NCBI RefSeq assembly: GCF_007301515.1
Contig: NZ_CP041666.1
Location: 1,550,001 to 1,614,000 of the forward strand
Source: Radiobacillus deserti
GTDB lineage: Bacteria; Bacillota; Bacilli; Bacillales; Amphibacillaceae
DNA length: 64,000 bases
Direction of reading: 5' to 3'
Part shown: positions 8,155-15,471 of the stretch, piece by piece
How positions within the stretch are numbered: position 1 is the first letter of the stretch
Layout: each line of letters begins with the position of its first letter
Translations under genes and position numbers: made by a program
Notes under the pieces: generated by a model
Databases searched by the model: none
Told to the model about the DNA's origin: nothing
What the model saw: the letters and a program-made list of their open reading frames with translations, nothing else

Positions 8155-9021
8155 ATGCCCATTCAATGGTTTCCTGGCCATATGGCCAAAGCTAAACGTG
8201 AAGTGCAAGAAAAACTAAAGCTTGTTGATTATGTTATTGAACTACTAGACGCACGTGCTCCGGAATCTTCCCAAAATCCGATGCTCCATCAAGTGTTGCA
8301 GGACAAGCCAAGAATGGTTGTATTGATGAAAAAGGATTTGGCCGATCAGCGAGCAACGGATAAATGGATTACCTATTTTTCAGAGAGAGGGATTCCGACT
8401 GTTGCGGTGGATGTACAGCAAAAGAAAGACATTGAGTATGTCATACAAATCGCTAGAGAAATGGGAAAAAGTAAGCTTGAAAAACTGAAGAGACGTGGAA
8501 TTCGACCTCGACCTGCGCGAGCAATGATTATTGGAATTCCGAATGTCGGGAAATCCACATTAATTAATCGGTTAGCTCACAAAAAAATTGCAAAGACTGG
8601 GGACCGACCAGGGGTTACAACAAGTCAACAATGGATTAAAGTAAAGGACTTTGAGTTATTGGACACACCTGGTATCCTTTGGCCTAAATTCGAAGATGAA
8701 GTAGTTGGGTATCGACTAGCAGCACTTGGGACGATTAAAGATCAGCTTCTTCCAATGGAGGATATTGCAGCCTTTGTGATGGAATATTTAAAGGAACGTT
8801 ACCCGTCCGTCGTAACCGATCGTTTTCAAGTATCATTAGAAACGGAAGATATGATGGAGATATTTGAAACCATTGGAAGACTTCGAGGATGCTTAGAAAG
8901 TGGTGGAGTGGTAAGCCTAGAAAAAACAGCTGATGTGATTATTCGTGACCTGCGAACAGGTAAAATGGGAAACATTAGCTTAGAATGGCCACAAGAAGAA
9001 GTAGAGACATCATCATCGTGA
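8155..9021 (+). CDS. rbgA: Ribosome biogenesis GTPase RbgA (YlqF)
   Basis: Circularly permuted GTPase (288 residues) needed for late 50S assembly in Bacillus. The G motifs appear in permuted order: G4 (VVLMKKDLAD, about 61-70) comes before G1 (IGIPNVGKSTLINRL, about 124-138), then PGVTTSQQW (G2) and DTPGILWP (G3). The N-terminal IQWFPGHMAKA motif is characteristic of the family. The last residues (ETSSS) and the TGA stop lie inside the terminator hairpin at 9003-9033. Confidence 0.97.
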   Translation: MPIQWFPGHMAKAKREVQEKLKLVDYVIELLDARAPESSQNPMLHQVLQDKPRMVVLMKKDLADQRATDKWITYFSERGIPTVAVDVQQKKDIEYVIQIAREMGKSKLEKLKRRGIRPRPARAMIIGIPNVGKSTLINRLAHKKIAKTGDRPGVTTSQQWIKVKDFELLDTPGILWPKFEDEVVGYRLAALGTIKDQLLPMEDIAAFVMEYLKERYPSVVTDRFQVSLETEDMMEIFETIGRLRGCLESGGVVSLEKTADVIIRDLRTGKMGNISLEWPQEEVETSSS

Positions 9022-9033
9022 TGATGTCTCTTT
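9003..9033 (+). terminator. Terminator hairpin overlapping the rbgA stop codon
   Basis: Perfect 12-bp stem GAGACATCATCA (9004-9015) with TGATGATGTCTC (9019-9030), extended by A9003-T9031, with TCG loop and a short TTTCCTT tail. The 5' arm encodes the end of RbgA, and the TGA stop (9019-9021) opens the 3' arm. The weak U-tract lowers confidence in termination efficiency. Confidence 0.6.
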
Positions 9034-9057
9034 CCTTATTTCTTTCGACTCTTTTAG

Positions 9058-9093
9058 ACAATCTTCGGGGCGTGACAGGCACCACTTCATAAA
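9058..9093. repeat. Possible dispersed intergenic repeat (GTGACAGGCAC core)
   Basis: The rbgA-rnhB gap contains AATCTTCGGGG followed by CGTGACAGGCACCAC. From memory, the GTGACAGGCAC(C) core recurs in intergenic regions of many Bacillaceae genomes. Only one copy was noticed in this window, so its repeat nature is not shown by the sequence given. No gene and no convincing promoter were seen in the rest of the gap. Confidence 0.3.
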
Positions 9094-9134
9094 CGGATAA
9101 AAATGCCGATAAAAAGGGGTAGGAGGGAACAGTT

Positions 9135-9905
9135 ATGAAGCCCGATACGATTACGGAAATTAAACATTTATTAACAACAAATACATATACTGAGGAACAA
9201 TTAACAAGTTGGCGTGAAGACGAGCGGAAAGGTGTTCAACAGCTCATTCGCCAGTATGATAAAGAAACAGAAAGAATCATGAAGGAGAAAGAACACTTTG
9301 AGTCCATGAAGGTGTTTGAACAATCTTTATGGAGTAAAGGCTACCAACACATTGCAGGAATCGATGAGGTTGGGAGGGGCCCTTTGGCAGGTCCAGTCGT
9401 TGCTGCTGCAGTTATTCTTCCATCTGATTATTTTTTGCCAGGCTTAACGGACTCTAAACAAGTAAATCAAAAAAAGAGAGAGTTATTTTATCAGCATATC
9501 ATCGATCATTCCATTAGCTATGGGATTGGAATGGTCGATCGAGAAGAAATCGATCGCATAAACATTTATCAAGCGACGATACAAGCAATGAATCGAGCGC
9601 TATTAGAGCTAAGCATCCAACCAGACCATCTCCTAATTGATGCGGTCAACTTAGATACCCCGATTCCGAGTACGCCAATCGTAAAAGGGGATCAAAAAAG
9701 TATTTCCATCGCAGCGGCTAGCATTATAGCAAAAGTAACGAGAGACCGTATTATGATGGAATATAATAACGTGTATCCTGCTTACCATTTTGCCTCTAAT
9801 ATGGGCTATGGTACAAAGGAACATTTAGAAGCACTTCGCATACATGGAATAACCCCTATACATAGGCGTTCATTTGCGCCGGTTAAAGCATATAAAGAAA
9901 GTTGA
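9135..9905 (+). CDS. rnhB: Ribonuclease HII
   Basis: 256-residue RNase HII, which cuts RNA in RNA-DNA hybrids and removes misincorporated ribonucleotides. The catalytic core begins IAGIDEVGRGPLAGPVVAAA with Asp77 and Glu78, and continues with DSKQVNQKKRE, LLIDAV and SIAAASIIAKVTRD. The N-terminal extension of about 70 residues is helical and resembles the substrate-recognition extension of Bacillus RnhB. The ATG at 9135 has AGGAGGG seven bases upstream. ylqG starts 9 bases after its stop. Confidence 0.96.
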   Translation: MKPDTITEIKHLLTTNTYTEEQLTSWREDERKGVQQLIRQYDKETERIMKEKEHFESMKVFEQSLWSKGYQHIAGIDEVGRGPLAGPVVAAAVILPSDYFLPGLTDSKQVNQKKRELFYQHIIDHSISYGIGMVDREEIDRINIYQATIQAMNRALLELSIQPDHLLIDAVNLDTPIPSTPIVKGDQKSISIAAASIIAKVTRDRIMMEYNNVYPAYHFASNMGYGTKEHLEALRIHGITPIHRRSFAPVKAYKES

Positions 9906-9914
9906 GGGATGAGC

Positions 9915-11702
9915 ATGACATCCATTTATTCAAGTATTACAAGTTTAGTACACAAATCAAACAATCAAAATGGAGTGCTTATCCCCGGGCAAGTTATTCG
10001 TGGGAAGGTGCTAAAGCTGTTTGCGAATCAACAGGCCTTAATACAGCTAGGAAATCAACAGCTCGTTGCTCAGCTACAAACGCCATTAGCTAGTGCAGAC
10101 TCCTATTGGTTTCAAGTGCAGTCCACAGGGGATTCCATTCATTTAAAGGTGCTATCAGATAAGAAGGCTTTAACAGAAGGACAGATTATTACCCAATTAA
10201 TACAAAGCCTAGGCTTAAAGGATCAAAAAGCTGGTCAAGCGTTACTCATGCAGCTACTTCGTGACAATATCCCGTTTACACCAAAGGATATAAAAGCAGC
10301 TTTTGACATTTTGAAGCATAGTCCGGATAAAAAAGCAGCCTTGGACACGCTGGTGTCTCTCTTTTCCTCACGTATCCCAATTTCTCCAGCAACGTTTGAA
10401 GCTTTTTCAACGGATTCGAAGCAGTCTTTTACAAAGCAAATAGACATGTTATATCAATCATTACGAGAAACCGGGCCACTTTCAAATGAACAAACAAAGC
10501 TTTTGGCGATGTTAGAATCGGTTCGAAGTAATACGAATCAAAGCTTTGTTTCGTATGTAACCCAACGAATTAAACAAGAGATTACTACGAACAATCCGAT
10601 GATGTACAATCTTTTCCAAAAAGCGGGCTTGCTGGATTCTCATGTATCATGGGAGCAATGGAAAGTAGAGTGGTCGAAACCGATGGGAGAAAACTCTCTT
10701 GCGCTATCCTCTAGCTTGGATCAAGTCAAGCTGAAACTTCAAGAACTCTATGCCAATCAACTGCCATTAACCAGTAATCAAAAACAACAATTAGTCACAC
10801 TCATTCAACGATTAGATGGAAATGGCACACGAACAGATGCACAGTTAGCGGTACTAGAAAAATTTCTAGACAAATTTCAAATAAAACCAGTCTTTTCTTC
10901 TATAGAGAATCGACTAGCAGGAAACCAGTCTGTATCCGGACAAGAATGGAATAGAGTCCAACTGTTGCAGACGTTATCTAATTTGCAGCTAGACACAACG
11001 AGTTCAAAGGGTTTAGTGGACGTAGTCACAAAAATGCCTGTAAGCTCAGATTCTTCAAGCCTACATTTTTTAGCTCATATAAAGCAAGCTATCCGTCTTT
11101 TAGGACTAGATTATGAGCAGCAAGTGGTACATCTTGCTAAGCAGAATGGGCTGGAGCATGCAGACTTAGATTCGTCAATTAAATCTTTGTTAATTGAATT
11201 AGTTCAGCAAGAAAAAGGGACAAATCCTACCTCCCAAAGCAGATTTGAGCCTCTTCTGCAACTGATTACCAATGCTCAGCTAGTGTCCAATCATCAGTTA
11301 GGACCATATATACAACTAAATGTGCAGCTTCCAGGCAGTACACTAGGCGTTAAGGACGACATTAACCTAACCTTTGAAGGACAAAAAACGGCTTCTGGAG
11401 AAATAAATCCAGATTTTTGCCGGATATTATTTTATCTACAGCTTCATCAATTAGAAGAGACGATTATCGATATGAATGTGCAAAAAAGAAATGTACACGT
11501 AACGATTTATAATGATCATCCAATGACCGAAAAACTTGTCAACCAGTTCAAAGATGCGTTACACCATGGATTGGACTCTCTCCAGTACCAGCTAAGTACG
11601 ATTCATGTAAAGACGTTACCAACGGATGAAGGGAAAAAAGATTTTCAAGCCACTACTCCGATAGAAGTGATGAATAGGAAGGGAGTCGACTTTAAAATAT
11701 GA
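9915..11702 (+). CDS. ylqG: YlqG-like protein with FliK-type C-terminal domain
   Basis: 595-residue protein in the position of B. subtilis ylqG. Its function is unknown. The N-terminal half is Gln/Leu/Ser-rich, low in hydrophobic segments, with no signal peptide. The last 110 residues resemble the FliK hook-length-control C-terminal domain: LTFEGQKTASGEI, then FYLQLHQLEETIIDMNV, then VHVTIYNDHPMTEKLVNQF and a final amphipathic stretch. I prefer ATG 9915 because GAGGG (9904-9908) lies six bases upstream; ATG 9909 directly abuts it. It overlaps ylqH by four bases (ATGA), so translation is coupled. The FliK assignment is a pattern judgement, not a database result. Confidence 0.75.
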   Translation: MTSIYSSITSLVHKSNNQNGVLIPGQVIRGKVLKLFANQQALIQLGNQQLVAQLQTPLASADSYWFQVQSTGDSIHLKVLSDKKALTEGQIITQLIQSLGLKDQKAGQALLMQLLRDNIPFTPKDIKAAFDILKHSPDKKAALDTLVSLFSSRIPISPATFEAFSTDSKQSFTKQIDMLYQSLRETGPLSNEQTKLLAMLESVRSNTNQSFVSYVTQRIKQEITTNNPMMYNLFQKAGLLDSHVSWEQWKVEWSKPMGENSLALSSSLDQVKLKLQELYANQLPLTSNQKQQLVTLIQRLDGNGTRTDAQLAVLEKFLDKFQIKPVFSSIENRLAGNQSVSGQEWNRVQLLQTLSNLQLDTTSSKGLVDVVTKMPVSSDSSSLHFLAHIKQAIRLLGLDYEQQVVHLAKQNGLEHADLDSSIKSLLIELVQQEKGTNPTSQSRFEPLLQLITNAQLVSNHQLGPYIQLNVQLPGSTLGVKDDINLTFEGQKTASGEINPDFCRILFYLQLHQLEETIIDMNVQKRNVHVTIYNDHPMTEKLVNQFKDALHHGLDSLQYQLSTIHVKTLPTDEGKKDFQATTPIEVMNRKGVDFKI

Positions 11703-12019
11703 GTCTAAATGGAAACGAAAAGGGATTTTCGAAGGCAGCAGCACTTCGTTATGACAAAGAAAAAGACACTTCACCAAAAGTAACAGCACTTGGCAAAGGA
11801 TATGTAGCAGAAAACATTATTGAGAAAGCCAGAGAACATGAGGTCCCCATTCAGGAAGATTCAACATTGATGGAGTTATTATCTAATTTATCTATCAATG
11901 AATCTATTCCAGAAGAACTTTATCAAGCTGTAGCAGAAGTGTTTGCCCTTGTTTACCGCGTCGATAAACAAGCTGGAGAATTCTCTCCTTCTTCTTCTGA
12001 AAAAAACCTTCACAAATAA
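11699..12019 (+). CDS. ylqH: YlqH, FlhB cytoplasmic-domain-like export switch protein
   Basis: 106-residue protein resembling the C-terminal cytoplasmic domain of FlhB/EscU after its autocleavage site. It has AAALRYDKEKDTSPKVTALGKGYVAENIIEKAREHEVPIQEDSTLMELL (positions about 13-62), then the conserved IPEELYQAVAEVFALVYRVDK helix. No membrane segments and no NPTH cleavage motif are present, so it is a stand-alone FlhB_CC-like piece. The full FlhB of the operon (37994) contains the same motif series after its NPTH. It overlaps ylqG by four bases. Orphan FlhB-like proteins such as FlhX are known in other bacteria and can stand in for the FlhB C-terminus. That role is only inferred here. Confidence 0.8.
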   Translation: MSLNGNEKGFSKAAALRYDKEKDTSPKVTALGKGYVAENIIEKAREHEVPIQEDSTLMELLSNLSINESIPEELYQAVAEVFALVYRVDKQAGEFSPSSSEKNLHK

Positions 12020-12089
12020 TAGATTTAGACGTAAGATGAAGGTTGTACTAGTTGTTACACTTACCATTGCGCGAATGAGATAACGGTTG

Positions 12090-12129
12090 AAAAACAGGGT
12101 AGATTTAACCTTGGATTTTCCCTGTTTTT
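12090..12129 (+). terminator. Terminator after ylqH
   Basis: 10-bp stem AAAAACAGGG (12090-12099) with CCCTGTTTTT (12120-12129) around a 20-base loop. The terminal T-run is part of the stem. It separates the ylqGH unit from the sucCD promoter. Confidence 0.6.
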
Positions 12130-12155
12130 GCTTGTTTGTGTACAATGGTAATTTG

Positions 12156-12184
12156 TGGACAGTGCGTACTAGTTTTTATACAAT
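12156..12184 (+). promoter_or_regulatory. Predicted sigma-A promoter for sucCD
   Basis: TGGACA (12156-12161), 17-base spacer, TACAAT (12179-12184). The start would be near 12191, leaving a leader of about 29 bases before sucC. A second TACAAT at 12141-12146 lacks a convincing -35. Confidence 0.65.
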
Positions 12185-12219
12185 AAAACTGCAGTGAAAA
12201 TTGGATGGGAGGACATAAG

Positions 12220-13380
12220 ATGAATATTCACGAGTATCAAGGCAAAGAGTTATTGCGTAAATATGGCGTTGCCGTGCCAAATGGCCGTGTTGCATATTCC
12301 GTTGAAGAAGCAGTTGAAGCAGCGAAAGAACTGGGCAGTTCTGTTTCTGTAGTAAAAGCGCAAATCCATGCTGGTGGTAGAGGAAAAGCTGGCGGTGTAA
12401 AGGTTGCGAAAAACCTAGAAGAAGTGCGTACATATGCAGGTGAAATCCTAGGGAAAACGCTTGTAACTCATCAAACTGGTCCTGAGGGTAAAGAAGTAAA
12501 GCGTTTACTAATTGAAGAAGGCTGTGACATTAAGAAAGAGTACTATGTAGGTTTAGTACTAGACCGCGCTACTTCTCGAGTAACGATGATGGCTTCAGAA
12601 GAAGGTGGAACGGAGATTGAAGAAGTAGCAGCAGAAACACCAGAAAAAATCTTCAAAGAAGTAATTGATCCGGTTGTTGGTTTACTTCCATACCAAGCTA
12701 GAAGATTAGCTTTTAACATTAATATTCCGAAAGAGTATGTGTCAAAAGCCGTTAAATTTATGCTAGGTTTATACCAAGTATTCGTTGAAAAAGATTGCTC
12801 CATCGCTGAGATTAACCCACTTGTTACAACTGGTGATGGCAATGTATTAGCATTGGATGCGAAATTGAACTTTGACGACAATGCATTATTCCGTCAAAAA
12901 GATATCCTAGAATATAGAGATTTAGATGAAGAAGATGAGAAAGAAATCGAAGCATCTAAATATGACCTTAGTTACATCGCCTTGGATGGAAACATTGGAT
13001 GTATGGTTAACGGTGCAGGTCTTGCAATGGCAACGATGGATATCATTAAGCACTACGGCGGCGATCCGGCCAACTTCCTTGATGTTGGGGGCGGTGCTAC
13101 AGCTGAGAAAGTTACCGAAGCATTTAAGATCATTTTGTCCGATTCCAACGTAAAAGGTATTCTTGTAAATATCTTTGGTGGAATTATGAAGTGTGACGTT
13201 ATTGCAGAAGGCGTTGTAGAGGCTACGAAGCAAGTAGGTCTTGAGATTCCTCTCGTTGTACGTTTAGAAGGAACAAACGTAGATTTAGGTAAGAAAATCT
13301 TAGCTGAGTCTGGTCTGAACATTACAGCTGCTGAATCGATGGCAGACGGTGCAGAAAAAATTGTTTCTTTAGTAAAATAA
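12220..13380 (+). CDS. sucC: Succinyl-CoA synthetase (ADP-forming) subunit beta
   Basis: 386-residue beta subunit of succinyl-CoA ligase, which converts succinyl-CoA to succinate with ATP formation in the TCA cycle. It has an ATP-grasp domain (MNIHEYQGKELLRKYGVAVP, then VVKAQIHAGGRGKAGGVK) and a C-terminal CoA-ligase domain (LDVGGGATAEKVTEAFKIIL, VNIFGGIMKCDVIAEG). The start is ATG 12220 with GGGAGG at 12207-12212. An upstream in-frame ATG at 12205 precedes that ribosome-binding site and is rejected. sucD follows 61 bases later. Confidence 0.98.
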   Translation: MNIHEYQGKELLRKYGVAVPNGRVAYSVEEAVEAAKELGSSVSVVKAQIHAGGRGKAGGVKVAKNLEEVRTYAGEILGKTLVTHQTGPEGKEVKRLLIEEGCDIKKEYYVGLVLDRATSRVTMMASEEGGTEIEEVAAETPEKIFKEVIDPVVGLLPYQARRLAFNINIPKEYVSKAVKFMLGLYQVFVEKDCSIAEINPLVTTGDGNVLALDAKLNFDDNALFRQKDILEYRDLDEEDEKEIEASKYDLSYIALDGNIGCMVNGAGLAMATMDIIKHYGGDPANFLDVGGGATAEKVTEAFKIILSDSNVKGILVNIFGGIMKCDVIAEGVVEATKQVGLEIPLVVRLEGTNVDLGKKILAESGLNITAAESMADGAEKIVSLVK

Positions 13381-13441
13381 TCTCCTAATATATAGATAAA
13401 CAAGTAAGAACTTGTTGAATTATCGGAAAGGACGGACGAAG

Positions 13442-14344
13442 ATGAGTGTATTTATAAATAAAGATACTAAAGTGCTCGTGCAAGGTATTACGGGTTCCAC
13501 TGCTTTATTTCATACGAAACAAATGCTAGAGTATGGTACAAAAATCGTTGGTGGTACGTCACCAGGTAAAGGCGGAACAGAGGTAGAAGGTGTTCCCGTG
13601 TTTAATACAGTTCAAGATGTAGTAGATGCTACTGGAGCTAATGCTTCCGTTATCTATGTTCCTGCACCATTTGCAGCAGATGCAATCATTGAAGCAGTCG
13701 ATGCTGAACTCGATTTAGTTATCTGTATTACGGAGCACATTCCTGTCATGGATATGGTGAAAGTAAAACGCTATATGGAAGGGAAGAAAACCCGACTAGT
13801 AGGTCCGAACTGTCCAGGTGTTATCACACCAGAAGAGTGTAAAATCGGAATCATGCCTGGTTATATCCATAAAAAAGGTCATATCGGAGTTGTTTCTCGC
13901 TCTGGTACCCTTACGTACGAAGCGGTACACCAGCTTTCTGAGCAAGGATTCGGTCAATCTACAGCTGTTGGAATCGGTGGAGACCCTGTGAACGGAACAA
14001 ACTTTATTGACGTGCTAAAGGCTTTCAATGAAGATCCTGAAACAGAAGCGGTTATGATGATTGGTGAAATCGGTGGAACTGCGGAAGAAGAAGCTGCAGA
14101 ATGGGTAAAAGCAAACATGACGAAACCTGTTGTTGGCTTCATCGGTGGAGCGACTGCACCTCCAGGAAAACGTATGGGTCACGCTGGTGCCATTATCTCA
14201 GGTGGTAAAGGTACTGCTGACGAAAAAATCAAAGTCATGAATGCATGTGGAATTAAAGTTGCCGAAACTCCTTCTGTAATGGGAGAAACTTTAATCGGTG
14301 TGTTAAAAGAAAAAGGACTATATGATAAGTGTAAAACCCATTAA
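13442..14344 (+). CDS. sucD: Succinyl-CoA synthetase subunit alpha
   Basis: 300-residue alpha subunit carrying the phosphohistidine of succinyl-CoA ligase; it pairs with SucC. It has a CoA-binding Rossmann domain (VLVQGITGSTALFHTKQM), the GPNCPGVITP and GVVSRSGTLTYEAV motifs, and the active-site His at about residue 247 in GHAGAIISGG. The ATG at 13442 has AAAGGACGG upstream; the in-frame opening at 13412 has no ribosome-binding site. A hairpin follows 9 bases after the stop. Confidence 0.98.
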   Translation: MSVFINKDTKVLVQGITGSTALFHTKQMLEYGTKIVGGTSPGKGGTEVEGVPVFNTVQDVVDATGANASVIYVPAPFAADAIIEAVDAELDLVICITEHIPVMDMVKVKRYMEGKKTRLVGPNCPGVITPEECKIGIMPGYIHKKGHIGVVSRSGTLTYEAVHQLSEQGFGQSTAVGIGGDPVNGTNFIDVLKAFNEDPETEAVMMIGEIGGTAEEEAAEWVKANMTKPVVGFIGGATAPPGKRMGHAGAIISGGKGTADEKIKVMNACGIKVAETPSVMGETLIGVLKEKGLYDKCKTH

Positions 14345-14353
14345 TAAATAAAA

Positions 14354-14382
14354 AACGGGCTGGCATATGGTGTCAGCCTGTT
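14354..14382. terminator. Hairpin after sucD
   Basis: 12-bp stem AACGGGCTGGCA (14354-14365) with TGTCAGCCTGTT (14371-14382), two G-U pairs and a TATGG loop. There is no T-run on the plus strand, but an A-run precedes it, so a U-tail would exist only for a minus-strand transcript. It could be a weak plus-strand terminator or a 3'-end stabiliser. Confidence 0.45.
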
Positions 14383-14421
14383 CCATTCAACTTCAACTTA
14401 TTATTAGAAAGGAAGGAATAC

Positions 14422-15315
14422 ATGGACAATGCAAGAGCTCGGTTAATTCACGTATATGAAAGTAAAATGTTATCTAGAACGAAAATAAAAAACCTGCTTC
14501 ATGAGGACCCTACCTTATCTATCCTCTATCAATCTACCTCCTCTGAAATAGCTTCTCAACTACAAGTCACAACATCAAAAGCCTCCTTATTACACAACTA
14601 TTTACACCATCAACCAATAGCTTATCATCCGAAACCCATTCAAGTCGTTACTATTTTAGATAACACATATCCGATGATGCTCCGATCTATTACAGACCCG
14701 CCACTGGTTTTATATGCTGTAGGAAAACTAGCGTTGTTACAAAGACAACCAGTACTAAGTGTTGTTGGGACAAGAAATCCTAGTAAAACAGCCTTTTCTG
14801 TAATGAAATCTATTTTACAACCGCTTGTACAAGATAAGTGGGTCCTAGTTAGTGGGATGGCTAAAGGGATTTATAGTTTTGCACATCATATTGCTCTAAA
14901 TAGCGGGGGAGGAACTATAGCAGTACTCGGAGGAGGATTTCAATACATTTATCCGAAGGAAAATGTACCATTATATGAAGAAATGATAGCTTCACAGCTA
15001 GTTATTTCCGAATATCCTCCCTCCACTCGACCTCAACGGTATTTTTTCCCGGAACGAAATCGAATTATTAGTGGATTAGGTTTTGGAACACTGGTTATTG
15101 AGGCGAAAGAAAAAAGTGGGAGTCTTATTACAGTAGACCAAGCGTTAGAGCAAGGAAGAGAAGTGTTTGCTGTCCCAGGCTCACCGTTGAATCCTCAAAC
15201 GCACGGCTGTCATAGTATGATTCAAGATGGGGCAAAATTAGTTCAAAATACCTATGATTTACAAGTCGAATGGGAAAAAGAGTTGCGAAAATGGCGTCGA
15301 ATTAGGTCGAAATAG
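14422..15315 (+). CDS. dprA: DNA-processing protein DprA (Smf)
   Basis: 297-residue RecA loader that protects incoming single-stranded DNA in natural transformation. It has the Rossmann-like DprA core: SVVGTRNPSKTAF (about 113-125), VLVSGMAKGIYSFAHHIAL (about 142-160), TIAVLGGGFQYIYPKEN, ERNRIISGLGFGTLVIEA and GSLITVDQALEQGREVFAVPG. The usual GID in the SGxAxGID motif reads GIY here. The length equals that of B. subtilis DprA as I recall it. The ATG has AAAGGAAGGAA upstream. It is monocistronic in appearance, since topA has its own promoter. Confidence 0.95.
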   Translation: MDNARARLIHVYESKMLSRTKIKNLLHEDPTLSILYQSTSSEIASQLQVTTSKASLLHNYLHHQPIAYHPKPIQVVTILDNTYPMMLRSITDPPLVLYAVGKLALLQRQPVLSVVGTRNPSKTAFSVMKSILQPLVQDKWVLVSGMAKGIYSFAHHIALNSGGGTIAVLGGGFQYIYPKENVPLYEEMIASQLVISEYPPSTRPQRYFFPERNRIISGLGFGTLVIEAKEKSGSLITVDQALEQGREVFAVPGSPLNPQTHGCHSMIQDGAKLVQNTYDLQVEWEKELRKWRRIRSK

Positions 15316-15358
15316 TCAAACTTTTCTATTTTATAAGGATGATGATTAGAGGACATGT

Positions 15359-15387
15359 TTGACAAATAGCAAAAAAGTATTTAATAA
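15359..15387 (+). promoter_or_regulatory. Predicted sigma-A promoter for topA
   Basis: TTGACA (15359-15364), 17-base spacer, TAATAA (15382-15387), in the 156-base dprA-topA gap. It leaves a leader of about 80 bases before the topA ATG. Confidence 0.55.
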
Positions 15388-15471
15388 TAGGGAAGATTTA
15401 TACAATCAATCATCATATACTAATCCATAAATCAAATCTTAATAAAGAAATACCTCCTGGGAGGAAAACAA

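Noticed and set aside
9902..10093. 63-residue plus-strand frame overlapping ylqG
   Set aside because: It is out of frame with the long ylqG gene and has no independent ribosome-binding site or homology pattern.
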